Shown: positions 47,091-55,911 of the stretch, piece after piece
Position numbering within the stretch: position 1 is the stretch's first letter
How the letters are laid out: every line of letters starts with the position of its first letter
Notes under the pieces: generated by a model
What the model was told of the DNA's origin: nothing
Seen by the model: the letters and a program-made list of their open reading frames with translations, nothing else
Databases searched by the model: none
Position numbers and translations under genes: made by a program
DNA from: Dehalococcoidia bacterium
Lineage (GTDB): Bacteria; Chloroflexota; Dehalococcoidia; Bin125
Direction: 5' to 3'
Length of the DNA: 64,000 nucleotides
Assembly (NCBI GenBank): GCA_022825855.1
Contig: JAJDWB010000019.1
Coordinates: 310,001 to 374,000 of the forward strand

Positions 47091-49535
47091 ATGAGTGAAC
47101 GATACGCCGACATTGCCATGCTGGTGGGCAGTCCCCAGGACAGCGTGTTCACATACGCCGTGCCCGAGGAGATGGACGTGCGGCGCGGCATGGCGGTCGT
47201 CGCGCCCTGGCGAACACAGTGGGCGCTGGGCGTTGTCATTGCGGTCACTGCCGAGACTGATCTGCCGAAGACTCGGGAGATCGAGCGAATCCTGGACCCC
47301 GAACCGCTGATGACGGCTCAGCAGCTCGAGCTAGCCGCATGGATCGCCGAGCGATATCTCGCCTCGCTTGCTTCCTGCATCCAACTCTTCCTGCCCCCGG
47401 GAACGCCTTCCCGCCCGCGCCGCTCGCCAGACTCGTTCTCCCTGTTGGTGCCCGGCCAGCCCGCGATTCCGAAGCTTCTCGTACTTGCCATAACAGCGAC
47501 TGAGCTTCGGGAAACGATCGATGCCTGGCCGCACAGCAAGCGCTCACGACCTGCGAGGTTGCTGGACGAACTCGCGAACGGCGAGCTAACCGAGCACGAG
47601 GCGACAAGGATCATGGGCAGCCGGCGCGCATTGGACGACTGGCTGCAGACCACGTCGCTGGCGTCCCGACTGGATCACGTAATCCGGCTGTCGGTCGACT
47701 CGCCGGACGCCAGAACAGTTGCCGACTCGCTGCGCCGGACGGCCGCAGAGCGCCGGCAGCTTGAGCTGCTTCGGCTCCTGACGGAGGGTGAGCTTGAAGA
47801 GTCGGAAGCCAAGCGACGCAGCGACGCGACGCGCGCGGACATCGACCGCCTCGTCGCGGCCGGTGTCCTCAACCGGGTCGAGACGATGACGCCGGAGTCG
47901 GAAACGCAATCGGTGCCGGCGCCCCAGCTCACGGCCGAACAACTGGCTGCGGTTGGCGAAGTCGTGCGCTCGCTGGATGAAGACAATGGCGAGGTGTACC
48001 TGCTGCATGGCGTGACCGGCAGCGGTAAGACCGAGGTCTACCTGGCCGCGGCCGACCACGCGCTCGCCCGCGGCGGCAGTGTCATCGTGCTGGTTCCGGA
48101 GATCGCGTTGGCGCCTCAGACGATCGCCCGATTCGAAGCTCGGTTTCCAGAACAGGTGGCCGTCCGCCACTCCGGGCTGTCGCGATCGGAGTCCCGCGAA
48201 CAGTGGCGTCAGGTGTACGAGGGCAAGAAGCGCATCCTGATCGGCGCTCGTTCGGCCTTGTTCGGGCCGATGCCCAATCTCTCGCTCGTGGTCGTTGACG
48301 AGGAGCATGAGTGGACCTACAAGCAGACCGATCCGCAGCCGCGTTACCACGCAGGAACGGTTGCGCGCGAGATGGCACGCTCCTGGGGAGCCGTCGCCGT
48401 CCTCGGCTCGGCGACGCCGGACGTAGTCTCGATGGCCGATGCCCGCTCCAGTCGCAGCCGACTGCTCACGCTCACTCATCGGGTGCAATCGGGAGGCGAC
48501 GGCGCGTCCATCATTCCTCAGCCGGCCGTCGATATCGTCGATCTTCGCGAGGAACTGGCGGCCGGAGTCCGTTCGGTCTTCGGGCGGCAGCTCGACGCGG
48601 CGATATCGGAAGCGCTCATTCGCGACGAACAGGTGCTGCTCTTCCTGAACCGCCGGGGGATGTCCTCTCTGGTTTGCCGCGCTTGCGGCCAGGCCGTGGA
48701 ATGCCGCCAATGCTCGATCGCGATGACGCTGCATCAGCCTGGTCCCTATCTGCGCTGTCACGAGTGCGGCGAGCGGCAGCCCAGTCCGCTGCGCTGCCCC
48801 AGTTGCAACGACGAGCGGATAGGCGCCATGAGTTTCGGCACGGCCCAGCTCGAGGCCGAGCTCCGACGCCGTTGGGGGGACGTGCCGATCACGCGCTGGG
48901 ATCGCGACACCTCAACTGCGCCCGGTTCGCACGCGGCGCTGCTTGAGGAGTTTGCCGAAGGGCGCTCGCGAGTGCTGATTGGCACGCAGATGATCGCCAA
49001 GGGTCTCGACCTGCCGCGAGTCACCGTGGCCGGCGTGATCAATGCCGATCTCTCGCTGCGCGAGTCCGATTACCTGGCGTCGGAGCGGACGTTTCAGGTG
49101 CTCTCCCAGGTGGCCGGACGCGCCGGCCGCGGCGCATGGGGCGGACGCGTGATCATTCAGACTTACTCCCCCGATCACTTCGCGGTGGTCGCCGCCGCCG
49201 CGCACGACTACGAGGCCTTCTACCAGGAGGAGATGCGGTTCCGTTCCGCTACGGACCATCCGCCGTACGGCCGCCTGGCGCGGCTCACCGTCACGCGCGC
49301 CACATTGAACGACGCGGAAGCGGAAGCGCGGATGATGGTCGACTCGCTGATCGCGCTCAGAGCCCGGACGCCGGGCCCGGTGGCGCAGATCTTCGGTCCG
49401 TCGCAGCCGTATCCGGCCCGGCGGCAGAATCGTTGGCGACAGCAGATCCTGCTCAAGGGAGACGATCCGCGTTCCCTGCTCAGGCAGGTTGAGCTCGGCC
49501 GGGGCTGGTCCGTGGACGTGGACCCAGTTGCCTAG
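47091..49535 (+). CDS. priA: Primosomal protein N' (replication restart helicase)
   Basis: An 814-residue DEAH-type helicase reloading the replisome at stalled forks. An N-terminal DNA-binding domain is followed by Walker A GVTGSGKT (307-314), DEEH (about 403), eight zinc-binding cysteines in two clusters (CRACG..CRQC and CHECG..CPSC, about 529-575), and 'GTQMIAKGLDLPRVTV'. It is longer than many (about 730), with an insertion between the 3'-binding domain and the helicase core. Its last 4 bases overlap the convergent TauE-like gene. Confidence 0.96.
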   Translation: MSERYADIAMLVGSPQDSVFTYAVPEEMDVRRGMAVVAPWRTQWALGVVIAVTAETDLPKTREIERILDPEPLMTAQQLELAAWIAERYLASLASCIQLFLPPGTPSRPRRSPDSFSLLVPGQPAIPKLLVLAITATELRETIDAWPHSKRSRPARLLDELANGELTEHEATRIMGSRRALDDWLQTTSLASRLDHVIRLSVDSPDARTVADSLRRTAAERRQLELLRLLTEGELEESEAKRRSDATRADIDRLVAAGVLNRVETMTPESETQSVPAPQLTAEQLAAVGEVVRSLDEDNGEVYLLHGVTGSGKTEVYLAAADHALARGGSVIVLVPEIALAPQTIARFEARFPEQVAVRHSGLSRSESREQWRQVYEGKKRILIGARSALFGPMPNLSLVVVDEEHEWTYKQTDPQPRYHAGTVAREMARSWGAVAVLGSATPDVVSMADARSSRSRLLTLTHRVQSGGDGASIIPQPAVDIVDLREELAAGVRSVFGRQLDAAISEALIRDEQVLLFLNRRGMSSLVCRACGQAVECRQCSIAMTLHQPGPYLRCHECGERQPSPLRCPSCNDERIGAMSFGTAQLEAELRRRWGDVPITRWDRDTSTAPGSHAALLEEFAEGRSRVLIGTQMIAKGLDLPRVTVAGVINADLSLRESDYLASERTFQVLSQVAGRAGRGAWGGRVIIQTYSPDHFAVVAAAAHDYEAFYQEEMRFRSATDHPPYGRLARLTVTRATLNDAEAEARMMVDSLIALRARTPGPVAQIFGPSQPYPARRQNRWRQQILLKGDDPRSLLRQVELGRGWSVDVDPVA

Positions 49536-50344
49536 AAGGCCTCGAACGCGACCCGGACCGCGACTACGAGCATGCCCAGCGCCAGCAGCCGAGAGAGCAG
49601 GGACTCGCGGACTCGGGCAGCGACTCGCAGGCCGATCGGATTGGCGATCAGGGTGCCGATCAGAAGCGGCGGGACGTCGTTTAGCGGGTCGCCAAAGTGC
49701 TGCATCGCGGTGTGAAAGACGACCACCGCGATGGCAATGCAGGTCACGATGCTGTGCGACGCGGGTACGCCCAGCCAGGCCGGCATACGCATCACCCGGA
49801 TGGTGATGGTGGCGAAGAAGAGTCCGCCGCCGATGCCCGCGAGTGATGTCAAGATCGATGTTACGCCGATCACGGCGAGGGAGCGCCGGACCGGGATCCA
49901 GTAGAGGTAGAGTTCGCCCCGGCCATCGCGGAGCATACGGCGCCAACCGCGCTGACCGACCTGGCCGGCGTTGCCGGTCGGCCGCCAGATCAGATACGCG
50001 CCGATCGTGGCGAGCAGGGCGGCGAATCCTCCGGCGAAGACCTCGCGGGGCAGTTGGGCCGTACCCGTCGCGCCGATCACGCCGGCTGGTACCGCGATGG
50101 CTGCTGCCATGCCGACGACGCGGTAGTCGATCCGCTTCTCGCGAGCCAGTCGGGCCGCGGCCAGACCCGACGTCGCGAGGACCAGGCACATCGAGGCCAT
50201 TGCCACCTCGGCCGGACTCGACTCGGCGTGGCGGGTGAGCAGGACGGGCGCGAAGAGGAAGCCTCCTCCTGCGCCGACCGCCGTGGCGTAGACTCCGACG
50301 GCGAAGCCGACTCCGATCAGGGCGGCGAACTCAAGCCAATCCAT
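49532..50344 (-). CDS. TauE/SafE-family permease
   Basis: A 270-residue membrane protein with about eight hydrophobic segments and the family's glycine-rich 'AVGAGGGFLFAPVLL' near the N-terminus and a second 'LAGIGGGLFFATI' in the middle, reflecting an internal duplication. Members export sulfite, sulfoacetate or related organic anions. The substrate here is unknown, and no sulfur gene is adjacent. Confidence 0.88.
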   Translation of the reverse strand: MDWLEFAALIGVGFAVGVYATAVGAGGGFLFAPVLLTRHAESSPAEVAMASMCLVLATSGLAAARLAREKRIDYRVVGMAAAIAVPAGVIGATGTAQLPREVFAGGFAALLATIGAYLIWRPTGNAGQVGQRGWRRMLRDGRGELYLYWIPVRRSLAVIGVTSILTSLAGIGGGLFFATITIRVMRMPAWLGVPASHSIVTCIAIAVVVFHTAMQHFGDPLNDVPPLLIGTLIANPIGLRVAARVRESLLSRLLALGMLVVAVRVAFEAF

Positions 50345-50383
50345 GCCCGCAGGCTACGACTGGGACAGCGGATTCCCGCCCGG

Positions 50384-51058
50384 CTAGGACCGCTGCTTGG
50401 GAATCTGCGGCAGCAACCAGTTCAACAGCGCGTCCTGGCTGCGAGTCTGCATGTAGAAGCGGCCGGGACCCGTGAGCTTGCAGACCAGTCCCTCGCCCGA
50501 GAGCAGCGTGGTCTTCCAGCCGCCGGAGCGTCCGACGTTGTAGGTGACCGAGTCGTCGAAGGCGACCATGTGGCCGGTGTCGACGGTGTACTCCTCGCCG
50601 ACGTTGAGTTCCTTGAGGTGAATCGCGCCGTAGCTGGACAGGAACAAGAGACCGTGTCCGCTGCAGCGCAGCAAGATCAAGCCCTCTCCGGAGAAGAAGC
50701 TATTGGCGCCGCCCCATGAGGTGTCGACTTCGATCTCGGTTGTCGCGGCCAGAAACGAACCGGACTGGACGAGGACCGAACCGCCGTCCATTTCGATCAC
50801 CTGGATGTCGCCCGGGAGCCCGGGCGCGATCGTGACTTCGCCCGACTGCTCGGCGGTGAAGGTGTTGATGAAGAAGCTCTCGCCGCCGAGGACCGAACGC
50901 TTGAGGCCTCCCAACAGGCCGCCCCGCATGCCGGTCTCGATGGAGATGCTGGCCGACATCGAGACCATTGCCCCGGACTCGGCCTGGAGTTGTTCTCCGG
51001 AGGCGAGTTGGATCTGGGCGAGGGCGTAGGAAGGTCGGTGGAGGATCTCGTACTGCAT
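50384..51058 (-). CDS. AIM24/TIGR00266-family protein
   Basis: A 224-residue beta-rich protein starting at ATG 51058 behind an AAGGGAG site. It includes 'AESGAMVSMSASISIETGMRGGLLGGLKRSVLGGESFF', 'PGLPGDIQVIEMDG' and 'VFDDSVTYNV'-type strands, as in the AIM24 (mitochondrial inheritance) superfamily. Bacterial members are soluble trimers of unclear role. The frame could extend upstream but crosses the palindrome repeat, so the short form is chosen. Confidence 0.87.
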   Translation of the reverse strand: MQYEILHRPSYALAQIQLASGEQLQAESGAMVSMSASISIETGMRGGLLGGLKRSVLGGESFFINTFTAEQSGEVTIAPGLPGDIQVIEMDGGSVLVQSGSFLAATTEIEVDTSWGGANSFFSGEGLILLRCSGHGLLFLSSYGAIHLKELNVGEEYTVDTGHMVAFDDSVTYNVGRSGGWKTTLLSGEGLVCKLTGPGRFYMQTRSQDALLNWLLPQIPKQRS

Positions 51059-51137
51059 GGGGTGGCTCCCTTGGGTTGAGTGATGCCGTTTCACTCTATG
51101 GGGAAGTGCGGACTGTGGGCGTGTGGGGAGGGGTGGG

Positions 51138-51251
51138 TGCTGAGGCGGGCGGTGTTGCCGTGGCGGAGATGGTTGCTCTGGGCCCCGCGTCGGGGCGCGG
51201 GGCATCGGAGGGGGAGGGAGCGGGCCCCCGAATGAATCGGGGGCTGGGAGG
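51138..51251. repeat. Palindrome-rich intergenic repeat, copy A
   Basis: About 114 bases that align over their whole length with 54358-54472; by eye roughly five in six bases match. The unit has a conserved left part (TGCTGAGGCGG..GGTGTTGCCGTGGCGG), then one hairpin (51182-51189 with 51196-51203, 8 bp) and a second (51224-51231 with 51237-51244, 8 bp). It lies between the AIM24 and alpha/beta hydrolase genes, the same orientation as copy B. Confidence 0.75.
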
Positions 51252-51267
51252 GCTGAGGGTGAGCGGG

Positions 51268-52131
51268 TCATTGGGCGTGGTCGCGGAGGAACTGGCGAAT
51301 GGCGTCCAGGGTGGCGGGCAGCTTCTCGGGAGAGCGCGCGTCGACATCGAGGCAACGGGCGTTGGGGGCTTCGTTGCAGATGCGGTGTCCGATGCCGGTC
51401 GGATGGAAGGGGTCGGCGCCGGGGATGACCAGCATCGGCGAGTAGGTGCGCTGGACGGCGACCTCGTTGACCGCAAAGTAGGGCTCGACCGGCGGCCACA
51501 TGCCGTCGCGGAACTCCACGACGAGGGCGATGTAGGTTTCGCGGCGGAGGGTTCGCAGGGCGTCGGCGAAGAGGGGTTCGTCGTGGATGCGCTGGGCGAA
51601 GGGTCCGGCCTCGTTGTTCTGCATAAAGATCGGATCGCGCTGGGCGGCCTCGATCACGGCTTCGAGGCCCTCGGCGCGGCAGAGGCGGATGGTGGGGTTG
51701 AACATGTCGTAGAAGGTCTCGGGCGAGTTGGTCTCGTCGAGTCCGACGGGGTCCTGCATGACGATGCCGGCGATGCGGGCGGGGGCCTGGTCGGCGACGC
51801 GGAGGGCGTAGGCGCAGCCGATGCAGCCGCCCATGACGTGCGCGCGGGGGATGTCGAGGTCGTTGAGCACGGCGAGCTGGTCGAGCATGGCCTTGCCGTA
51901 GCTGAAGGGCTCGAGCGCGGTCTTGCTCTGTCCGCAGTGGCGCTGGTCCATGCCGATCACGGTGAACTCGTCGGAGAAGGCGTCGATGGGGTTGATGATC
52001 GAGCGCCGCCAGAAGCCGATCTGAGAGTTGACGCCGCCGGGGGCGAAGAGCAGGAGCGGGGTGCCGCCGTTGTTCTCGCCGAACACCTCGTAGTGGATGG
52101 TGGTCCCGTCGGGTCGCATGACTTCGGCCAT
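51268..52131 (-). CDS. Alpha/beta hydrolase with Cys at nucleophile position
   Basis: A 287-residue alpha/beta-hydrolase-fold protein. The oxyanion region is LLLFAPGGVNS, then 'VIGMDQRHCGQS'. The nucleophile elbow reads GGCIG, with Cys in place of the usual Ser, as in dienelactone hydrolases. A candidate acid lies in PGADPFHP and a His near 'TGIGHRI'. Substrate unknown. Downstream of the heptamer tandem repeat and the TerL gene on the same strand. Confidence 0.85.
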   Translation of the reverse strand: MAEVMRPDGTTIHYEVFGENNGGTPLLLFAPGGVNSQIGFWRRSIINPIDAFSDEFTVIGMDQRHCGQSKTALEPFSYGKAMLDQLAVLNDLDIPRAHVMGGCIGCAYALRVADQAPARIAGIVMQDPVGLDETNSPETFYDMFNPTIRLCRAEGLEAVIEAAQRDPIFMQNNEAGPFAQRIHDEPLFADALRTLRRETYIALVVEFRDGMWPPVEPYFAVNEVAVQRTYSPMLVIPGADPFHPTGIGHRICNEAPNARCLDVDARSPEKLPATLDAIRQFLRDHAQ

Positions 52132-52150
52132 AGCGGCGTTCCTCTCTGCT

Positions 52151-52206
52151 CTCAGCTCTCAGCTCTCAGGTCTCAGCTCTCAGGTCTCAGCTCTCAGCTC
52201 ACGGCT
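52151..52206. repeat. 7-bp tandem repeat (CTCAGCT/CTCAGGT)
   Basis: Seven contiguous heptamers (52151-52199), five reading CTCAGCT and two CTCAGGT, followed by a degenerate eighth (CACGGCT). A degenerate copy also precedes them. The array fills the 86-base gap between the TerL gene and the alpha/beta hydrolase gene on the minus strand. Confidence 0.85.
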
Positions 52207-52217
52207 CAACTCGACGC

Positions 52218-53948
52218 TTAACGGGGGTCAGTGTAGTCGTCGTCCGGATAGATGATCTCGTACGCGTCGCGACCGTGCATGCGGATGATCCAGGGCCTGT
52301 CGCGGCTGGGGGCGACGGGAATGCCCCTGAAGGTTGGAGGACCGGCGCGGGTCGTATAGCTGGGCGGCACTGAGGGGCGGCCCAGAAGAGGCACGCCGCC
52401 GCTGCGCGGCCGGCGCGAGCGGCGGGCCCGGCCGCCCCGTCCGCGTCGAGGGGAGAGGTTGGCGAGTTCGTGCAGGTAGCGGTCGGCGTCGAGGAGGTCG
52501 TCGTTCTTGCGGTGGGGCTCAGGGTTGTGATCGTGGCGTTGGCTCCAGCGATAGTCGCGCATGCGCAGTGGGAACTGGGTGAGTGAGGGGATGTAGAAGG
52601 AGCGCGGGTTTTGGGGATCGAGTAGTTGCTGAACGAGGGCGATGCCGACGTGGACGGAGCCGGGTCCGCCCTGGCTGGGGCGGATTGGCATTCCACTGCG
52701 GGCGAGGTGGGAGATCCAGGCGGACTGGGAGCGGTCGGCGCACCAGGTGATGGGTCCGAACTGGCGGCGGCAGCGCTGCATCCACTGTTCGAGCCGGCGG
52801 GTGACGCCGGTGCCGCGCTGCTCGAACTCGGCGAGGCGGATGAGGGTGGGTTGATGCGAGTCGTGCGGATCGTCCGGGTCGTGCGGGTCATGGTTCGAGG
52901 GGTCGAGGTGGGCCGGACCGGGTCCGCTGAGGTCGATCTCGCCGGTCAGCGGGTCGGGGCGCATGACGCCGTCGGGATCGAGGCGGGAGCCGACGGGGGC
53001 GGCGCGGCGGGGGTCGCCGTCGGGGAAGTGGAGTCCGGCGACGATGCCGGCGGTGAAGTGTCCGGTCTCGGACTCTGCGCCGAAGTCGAGACCGCCGATG
53101 TAGCGGCTGAAGCGTGGCAGAGGACCGTCCCAGCAGTGGATGTTGGGGTCGAAGGCGGGATAGATCTGTCCGAGGAAGGCGTCGAAGCGGCCCTCGACGA
53201 AGCGGTCGACCCAGTCGCCGGGAAGGACGGCGCGCTGGGTGTCGGCGTAGTTGGCCGGGAGGTGGGGGTTGTCCTCGATCCGGGCCTGGATGAACTTGAG
53301 GCGGACGTCGGCTCGCTCGAGGGCGTGCTCGGGAAGTTCGCGCTTGACGAACCAACGCTCGAACCAGCCGGGGTAGGGGTTGGAGGCGGCGATGAACCAG
53401 GGCTGGGGCTGGGCGGGATGACGCAGGCGGGTGACGAGCATCTGGGCGGCTTCGGCCTCGACCTGTCCCGCTTCGTCGATGAGGACGGCGCCGTACTGCT
53501 GGGAGCCGAGTCCGGTCCAGTCGGAGAGGTGCCGGAAGTGGATGGTGGAGGATCGGGACTGATCGGGGGCGGCGATCTCGACGGAGTGAGTGGGGGATTG
53601 GCGTCGCTTGCCGATCAGACCGGGCGGGCAGTAGCGGAAGAAGTCGGCCATGGTGGTGGTGGCGAGGTCGGTGAAGTTGTGCCGGGCGACGAGGATGTTG
53701 TTGCCGGGGAAGAGGAGAGCGGCGTCGATGGCGAGTTCGACGAGGGCTCGGGTCTTGCCGCCGCCCATGGCACCGCCGTAGCCCACGAGCGAGAGACCCG
53801 AGGCCTGTGGGGCATCGGGCAGAGGGGCCGGGTCAACCAAGGCGCGATAGAGTTCGCGCTGGCGATCGGTCGGGAAAAAACGTCGGTGGCGGTGGGCGCG
53901 CCAGAGGCGCCCGCCGAGCCGGAGTGGCCGGGTATTAGGGGTAGTCAT
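52218..53948 (-). CDS. Phage-type terminase large subunit (TerL), orphan
   Basis: A 576-residue DNA-packaging-type ATPase/nuclease. The ATPase has Walker A GAMGGGKT (59-66), Walker B VLIDEA (155-160) with following Glu-rich helix, and ASNPYPGWF (coupling-like region). The RNase-H-like nuclease domain has an Asp in GGLDFG (D288), 'ADRSQSAW' and a C-terminal NDDLLDADRYL. An Asp/His/Pro-rich insertion lies near 350-370 and an Arg-rich tail near 495-515. It looks intact, yet no portal, capsid or tail gene is in the window. Only a small acidic protein (14-base overlap) accompanies it. Confidence 0.88.
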   Translation of the reverse strand: MTTPNTRPLRLGGRLWRAHRHRRFFPTDRQRELYRALVDPAPLPDAPQASGLSLVGYGGAMGGGKTRALVELAIDAALLFPGNNILVARHNFTDLATTTMADFFRYCPPGLIGKRRQSPTHSVEIAAPDQSRSSTIHFRHLSDWTGLGSQQYGAVLIDEAGQVEAEAAQMLVTRLRHPAQPQPWFIAASNPYPGWFERWFVKRELPEHALERADVRLKFIQARIEDNPHLPANYADTQRAVLPGDWVDRFVEGRFDAFLGQIYPAFDPNIHCWDGPLPRFSRYIGGLDFGAESETGHFTAGIVAGLHFPDGDPRRAAPVGSRLDPDGVMRPDPLTGEIDLSGPGPAHLDPSNHDPHDPDDPHDSHQPTLIRLAEFEQRGTGVTRRLEQWMQRCRRQFGPITWCADRSQSAWISHLARSGMPIRPSQGGPGSVHVGIALVQQLLDPQNPRSFYIPSLTQFPLRMRDYRWSQRHDHNPEPHRKNDDLLDADRYLHELANLSPRRGRGGRARRSRRPRSGGVPLLGRPSVPPSYTTRAGPPTFRGIPVAPSRDRPWIIRMHGRDAYEIIYPDDDYTDPR

Positions 53949-54234
53949 CGTCCTCCTCGCTGGATTCGTCTACGGGGTAGAGCCCGCTGTGCTGCTCGGG
54001 CTGCTGTTCGGGTTCCTGTTGGTTGTCACGGGAGAGTCCGAGTTCGCGGAGGGCGTCGCTGGTCTTGTCGAAGAGTCCGACGATGCGGGCGAGGGAGCGG
54101 GTGGCCTGGAACTGGATGTAGGCGGGTCCGTTGGTAGCGAAGTGCTGGAGCCGGCCGACGATGGCATTGGCCTTGAGCTGGAGGGGCGGGTTGTGTCGTG
54201 GGGCGACGACGGCGCCCATGGTTGCTGCAGACAT
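53935..54234 (-). CDS. Small acidic-tailed protein upstream of TerL
   Basis: A 99-residue protein starting at ATG 54234 behind GGAAGGAG. The middle is helical (LKANAIVGRLQHFATNGPAYIQFQ, then 'LARIVGLFDKTSDALRELGL'), and the C-terminus is strongly acidic (DESSEEDDD). The TerL start lies in its last codons, so the two are co-translated. A small-terminase-like partner is the contextual guess; there is no recognisable HTH. Confidence 0.7.
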   Translation of the reverse strand: MSAATMGAVVAPRHNPPLQLKANAIVGRLQHFATNGPAYIQFQATRSLARIVGLFDKTSDALRELGLSRDNQQEPEQQPEQHSGLYPVDESSEEDDDYP

Positions 54235-54317
54235 TGGTGGGTCTCCTTCCGTTGGTGTCCGATGGGGTTGATGGTATGTGAACTGGTGTGCTGAAAGTGT
54301 GGCGGGGTTGTCGGAGT

Positions 54318-54472
54318 GGGTCCCCAAACAAATCGGGGACTGGGAGGGTGAAGTTGTTGCTGAGGCGGAGGGTGTTGCCGTGGCGGGGTTTGGGTGGTCT
54401 GGGCCCCGCGTCAAGCGCGGGGGATCGGAGGGGGGAGGGAGTGGGTCCCCGGATGAATCGGGGACTGGGATG
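54318..54472. repeat. Palindrome-rich intergenic repeat, copy B with extra hairpin
   Basis: Bases 54358-54472 are the counterpart of 51138-51251, in the same orientation, ending in the hairpin GTCCCCG...CGGGGAC. An additional member of the second hairpin (GTCCCC at 54320-54325, GGGGAC at 54335-54340) sits just before it. The region fills most of the 283-base gap between the TerL partner and the first P450 gene; no gene is seen there. Confidence 0.75.
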
Positions 54473-54517
54473 GGTTGATTGGGTTAGCATCGTGGTGAGT
54501 TGGAGTGGAGGACTGTC

Positions 54518-55846
54518 ATGGTTATCGCTGACCTGCCCGGACTGAGTCTTGACTCGGTGGACATCACGGATTCGGATCGGTACCGCGATCATGGATATCC
54601 GTGGGCGGAGTGGGATCTGCTGCGGCGGGAGGCTCCGGTCTACTGGTATCAGCGGCCCGGCTTTGAGCCGTTCTGGGCGATCACGAAGCATGCGGACATC
54701 CGCTTCATCTCGTCGCATCCGGAGTTGTTCTCGAACAGGCAGATGCTGCGCTTGAACCAGGCGTCGAAGCTGGCGACGGCTCAGCGGCAGCGTGAGGCCG
54801 GCGTCAACCGGACCGGCGGGCACGCGGACGACCCGCCGGACTTCATTTACATGGATCCGCCGGAGCATCGGCAGCATCGGAGCCTGGTGGCTCGGCACTT
54901 CACGCCGCGGATGATGAAGATGCTGGAGGATCACTTCGCCGAGATGGCGGAGAACTACGTGTCGGACTTCGCCGACAAGGTGGTGGCCGAGTTCGCCGAG
55001 CGGGGATCGAGATCGGCGGTGGACGTGGTGCATGAGCTGTCGGCGAAGCTGCCGGTGGCGGCGATCTGCGCGATGGGCGGGGTGCCGGAGGAGGACTGGG
55101 AGCAGATCTTCGAGTGGACGGAGGTACTGGTCGGCGCGGATGATCCCGAGTTCCGCCTGCCTGGCGAGTCGCCCAGCCAGGCGACTGATCGGATCGGCGT
55201 CGAATGGTTCCGCTACAACAACGAATTGATCGAGCAGCGCCGGCGCGAGGGTCTGGGCGACGACTTACTGAGTGATCTGCTGCGGGCCGAGGTCGACGGA
55301 CGCCAGCTGACTCCGGCCGAGATACACGGCTATTTCGTGCTGCTGCTGGCGGCGGGCAACGAGACGACGCGCAACTCGATCTCGGGCGGGGTCAAGGCGT
55401 TGATCGACCATCCCGAGCAGATGCAGATGCTGGTCGACCATGCGTCGCTGGTGCCTTCGGCGGTGGAAGAGATCCTGCGCTGGACGTCGATCGTGATCCA
55501 GTTCCAACGCACGGCTGTCGAGGATGTCGAGCTGCGGGGCCAGACGATTCGCAAGGGCGAGTCGGTGGTCTTGTGGTATCCGTCGGCGAACCGCGACGAG
55601 GATGTGTTCGAGGATCCGTACAAGTTCGACATCTTGCGCGATCCCAACGATCACTTCGCCTTCGGCGGCTACGGCGAGCACTTCTGCCTGGGCGCGAACC
55701 TGGCGCGCTGGGAGATGCGCGCCATCTTCCACGCGTTGCGACCGATCCTGCCCAACCTGGAACTCGTCGCACCGCCCGAGAACGTGATCGCGTTCCTCCA
55801 CGTCGGCGGGATCAAGCGCCAGATGGTCCGTCACCGGCCTGCGTGA
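54518..55846 (+). CDS. Cytochrome P450 (copy 1)
   Basis: A 442-residue soluble P450 monooxygenase. The I-helix is AAGNETTRNS (O2 activation), the K-helix EEILRW, and the heme ligand is Cys390 in FGGYGEHFCLG. It starts at ATG 54518 with GGAGG six bases upstream. It needs electrons from a ferredoxin; a 3Fe-4S ferredoxin is encoded at 63044. It is a close paralogue of the P450 at 56977 (shared 'VYWYQRP.FEPFWAITKHADIR', 'PNDHFAFGGYGEHFCLGANL'), with a toxin-antitoxin pair inserted between. Substrate unknown; steroid- or terpenoid-like compounds are common for this type. Confidence 0.93.
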   Translation: MVIADLPGLSLDSVDITDSDRYRDHGYPWAEWDLLRREAPVYWYQRPGFEPFWAITKHADIRFISSHPELFSNRQMLRLNQASKLATAQRQREAGVNRTGGHADDPPDFIYMDPPEHRQHRSLVARHFTPRMMKMLEDHFAEMAENYVSDFADKVVAEFAERGSRSAVDVVHELSAKLPVAAICAMGGVPEEDWEQIFEWTEVLVGADDPEFRLPGESPSQATDRIGVEWFRYNNELIEQRRREGLGDDLLSDLLRAEVDGRQLTPAEIHGYFVLLLAAGNETTRNSISGGVKALIDHPEQMQMLVDHASLVPSAVEEILRWTSIVIQFQRTAVEDVELRGQTIRKGESVVLWYPSANRDEDVFEDPYKFDILRDPNDHFAFGGYGEHFCLGANLARWEMRAIFHALRPILPNLELVAPPENVIAFLHVGGIKRQMVRHRPA

Positions 55847-55911
55847 CGGGTGTGGAGATAAAGTGAACCGCAAGGTCATCACTCCTGGCCCTCAAGGATG
55901 GGAGGCATCCT

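Noticed and set aside
51096-51476. Frame with 'SPRFIRGP' peptide also found in another frame near 54400.
   Set aside because: The shared peptide comes from translation of the palindromic repeat, not from related proteins.
52151-52206. Short tandem array considered as a CRISPR.
   Set aside because: Units are 7 bases long without spacers, so it is a microsatellite.
52626-54137. A 503-codon plus-strand frame opposite TerL.
   Set aside because: The minus-strand TerL has conserved ATPase and nuclease motifs; the plus-strand translation is a Gly/Glu/Val-rich shadow.
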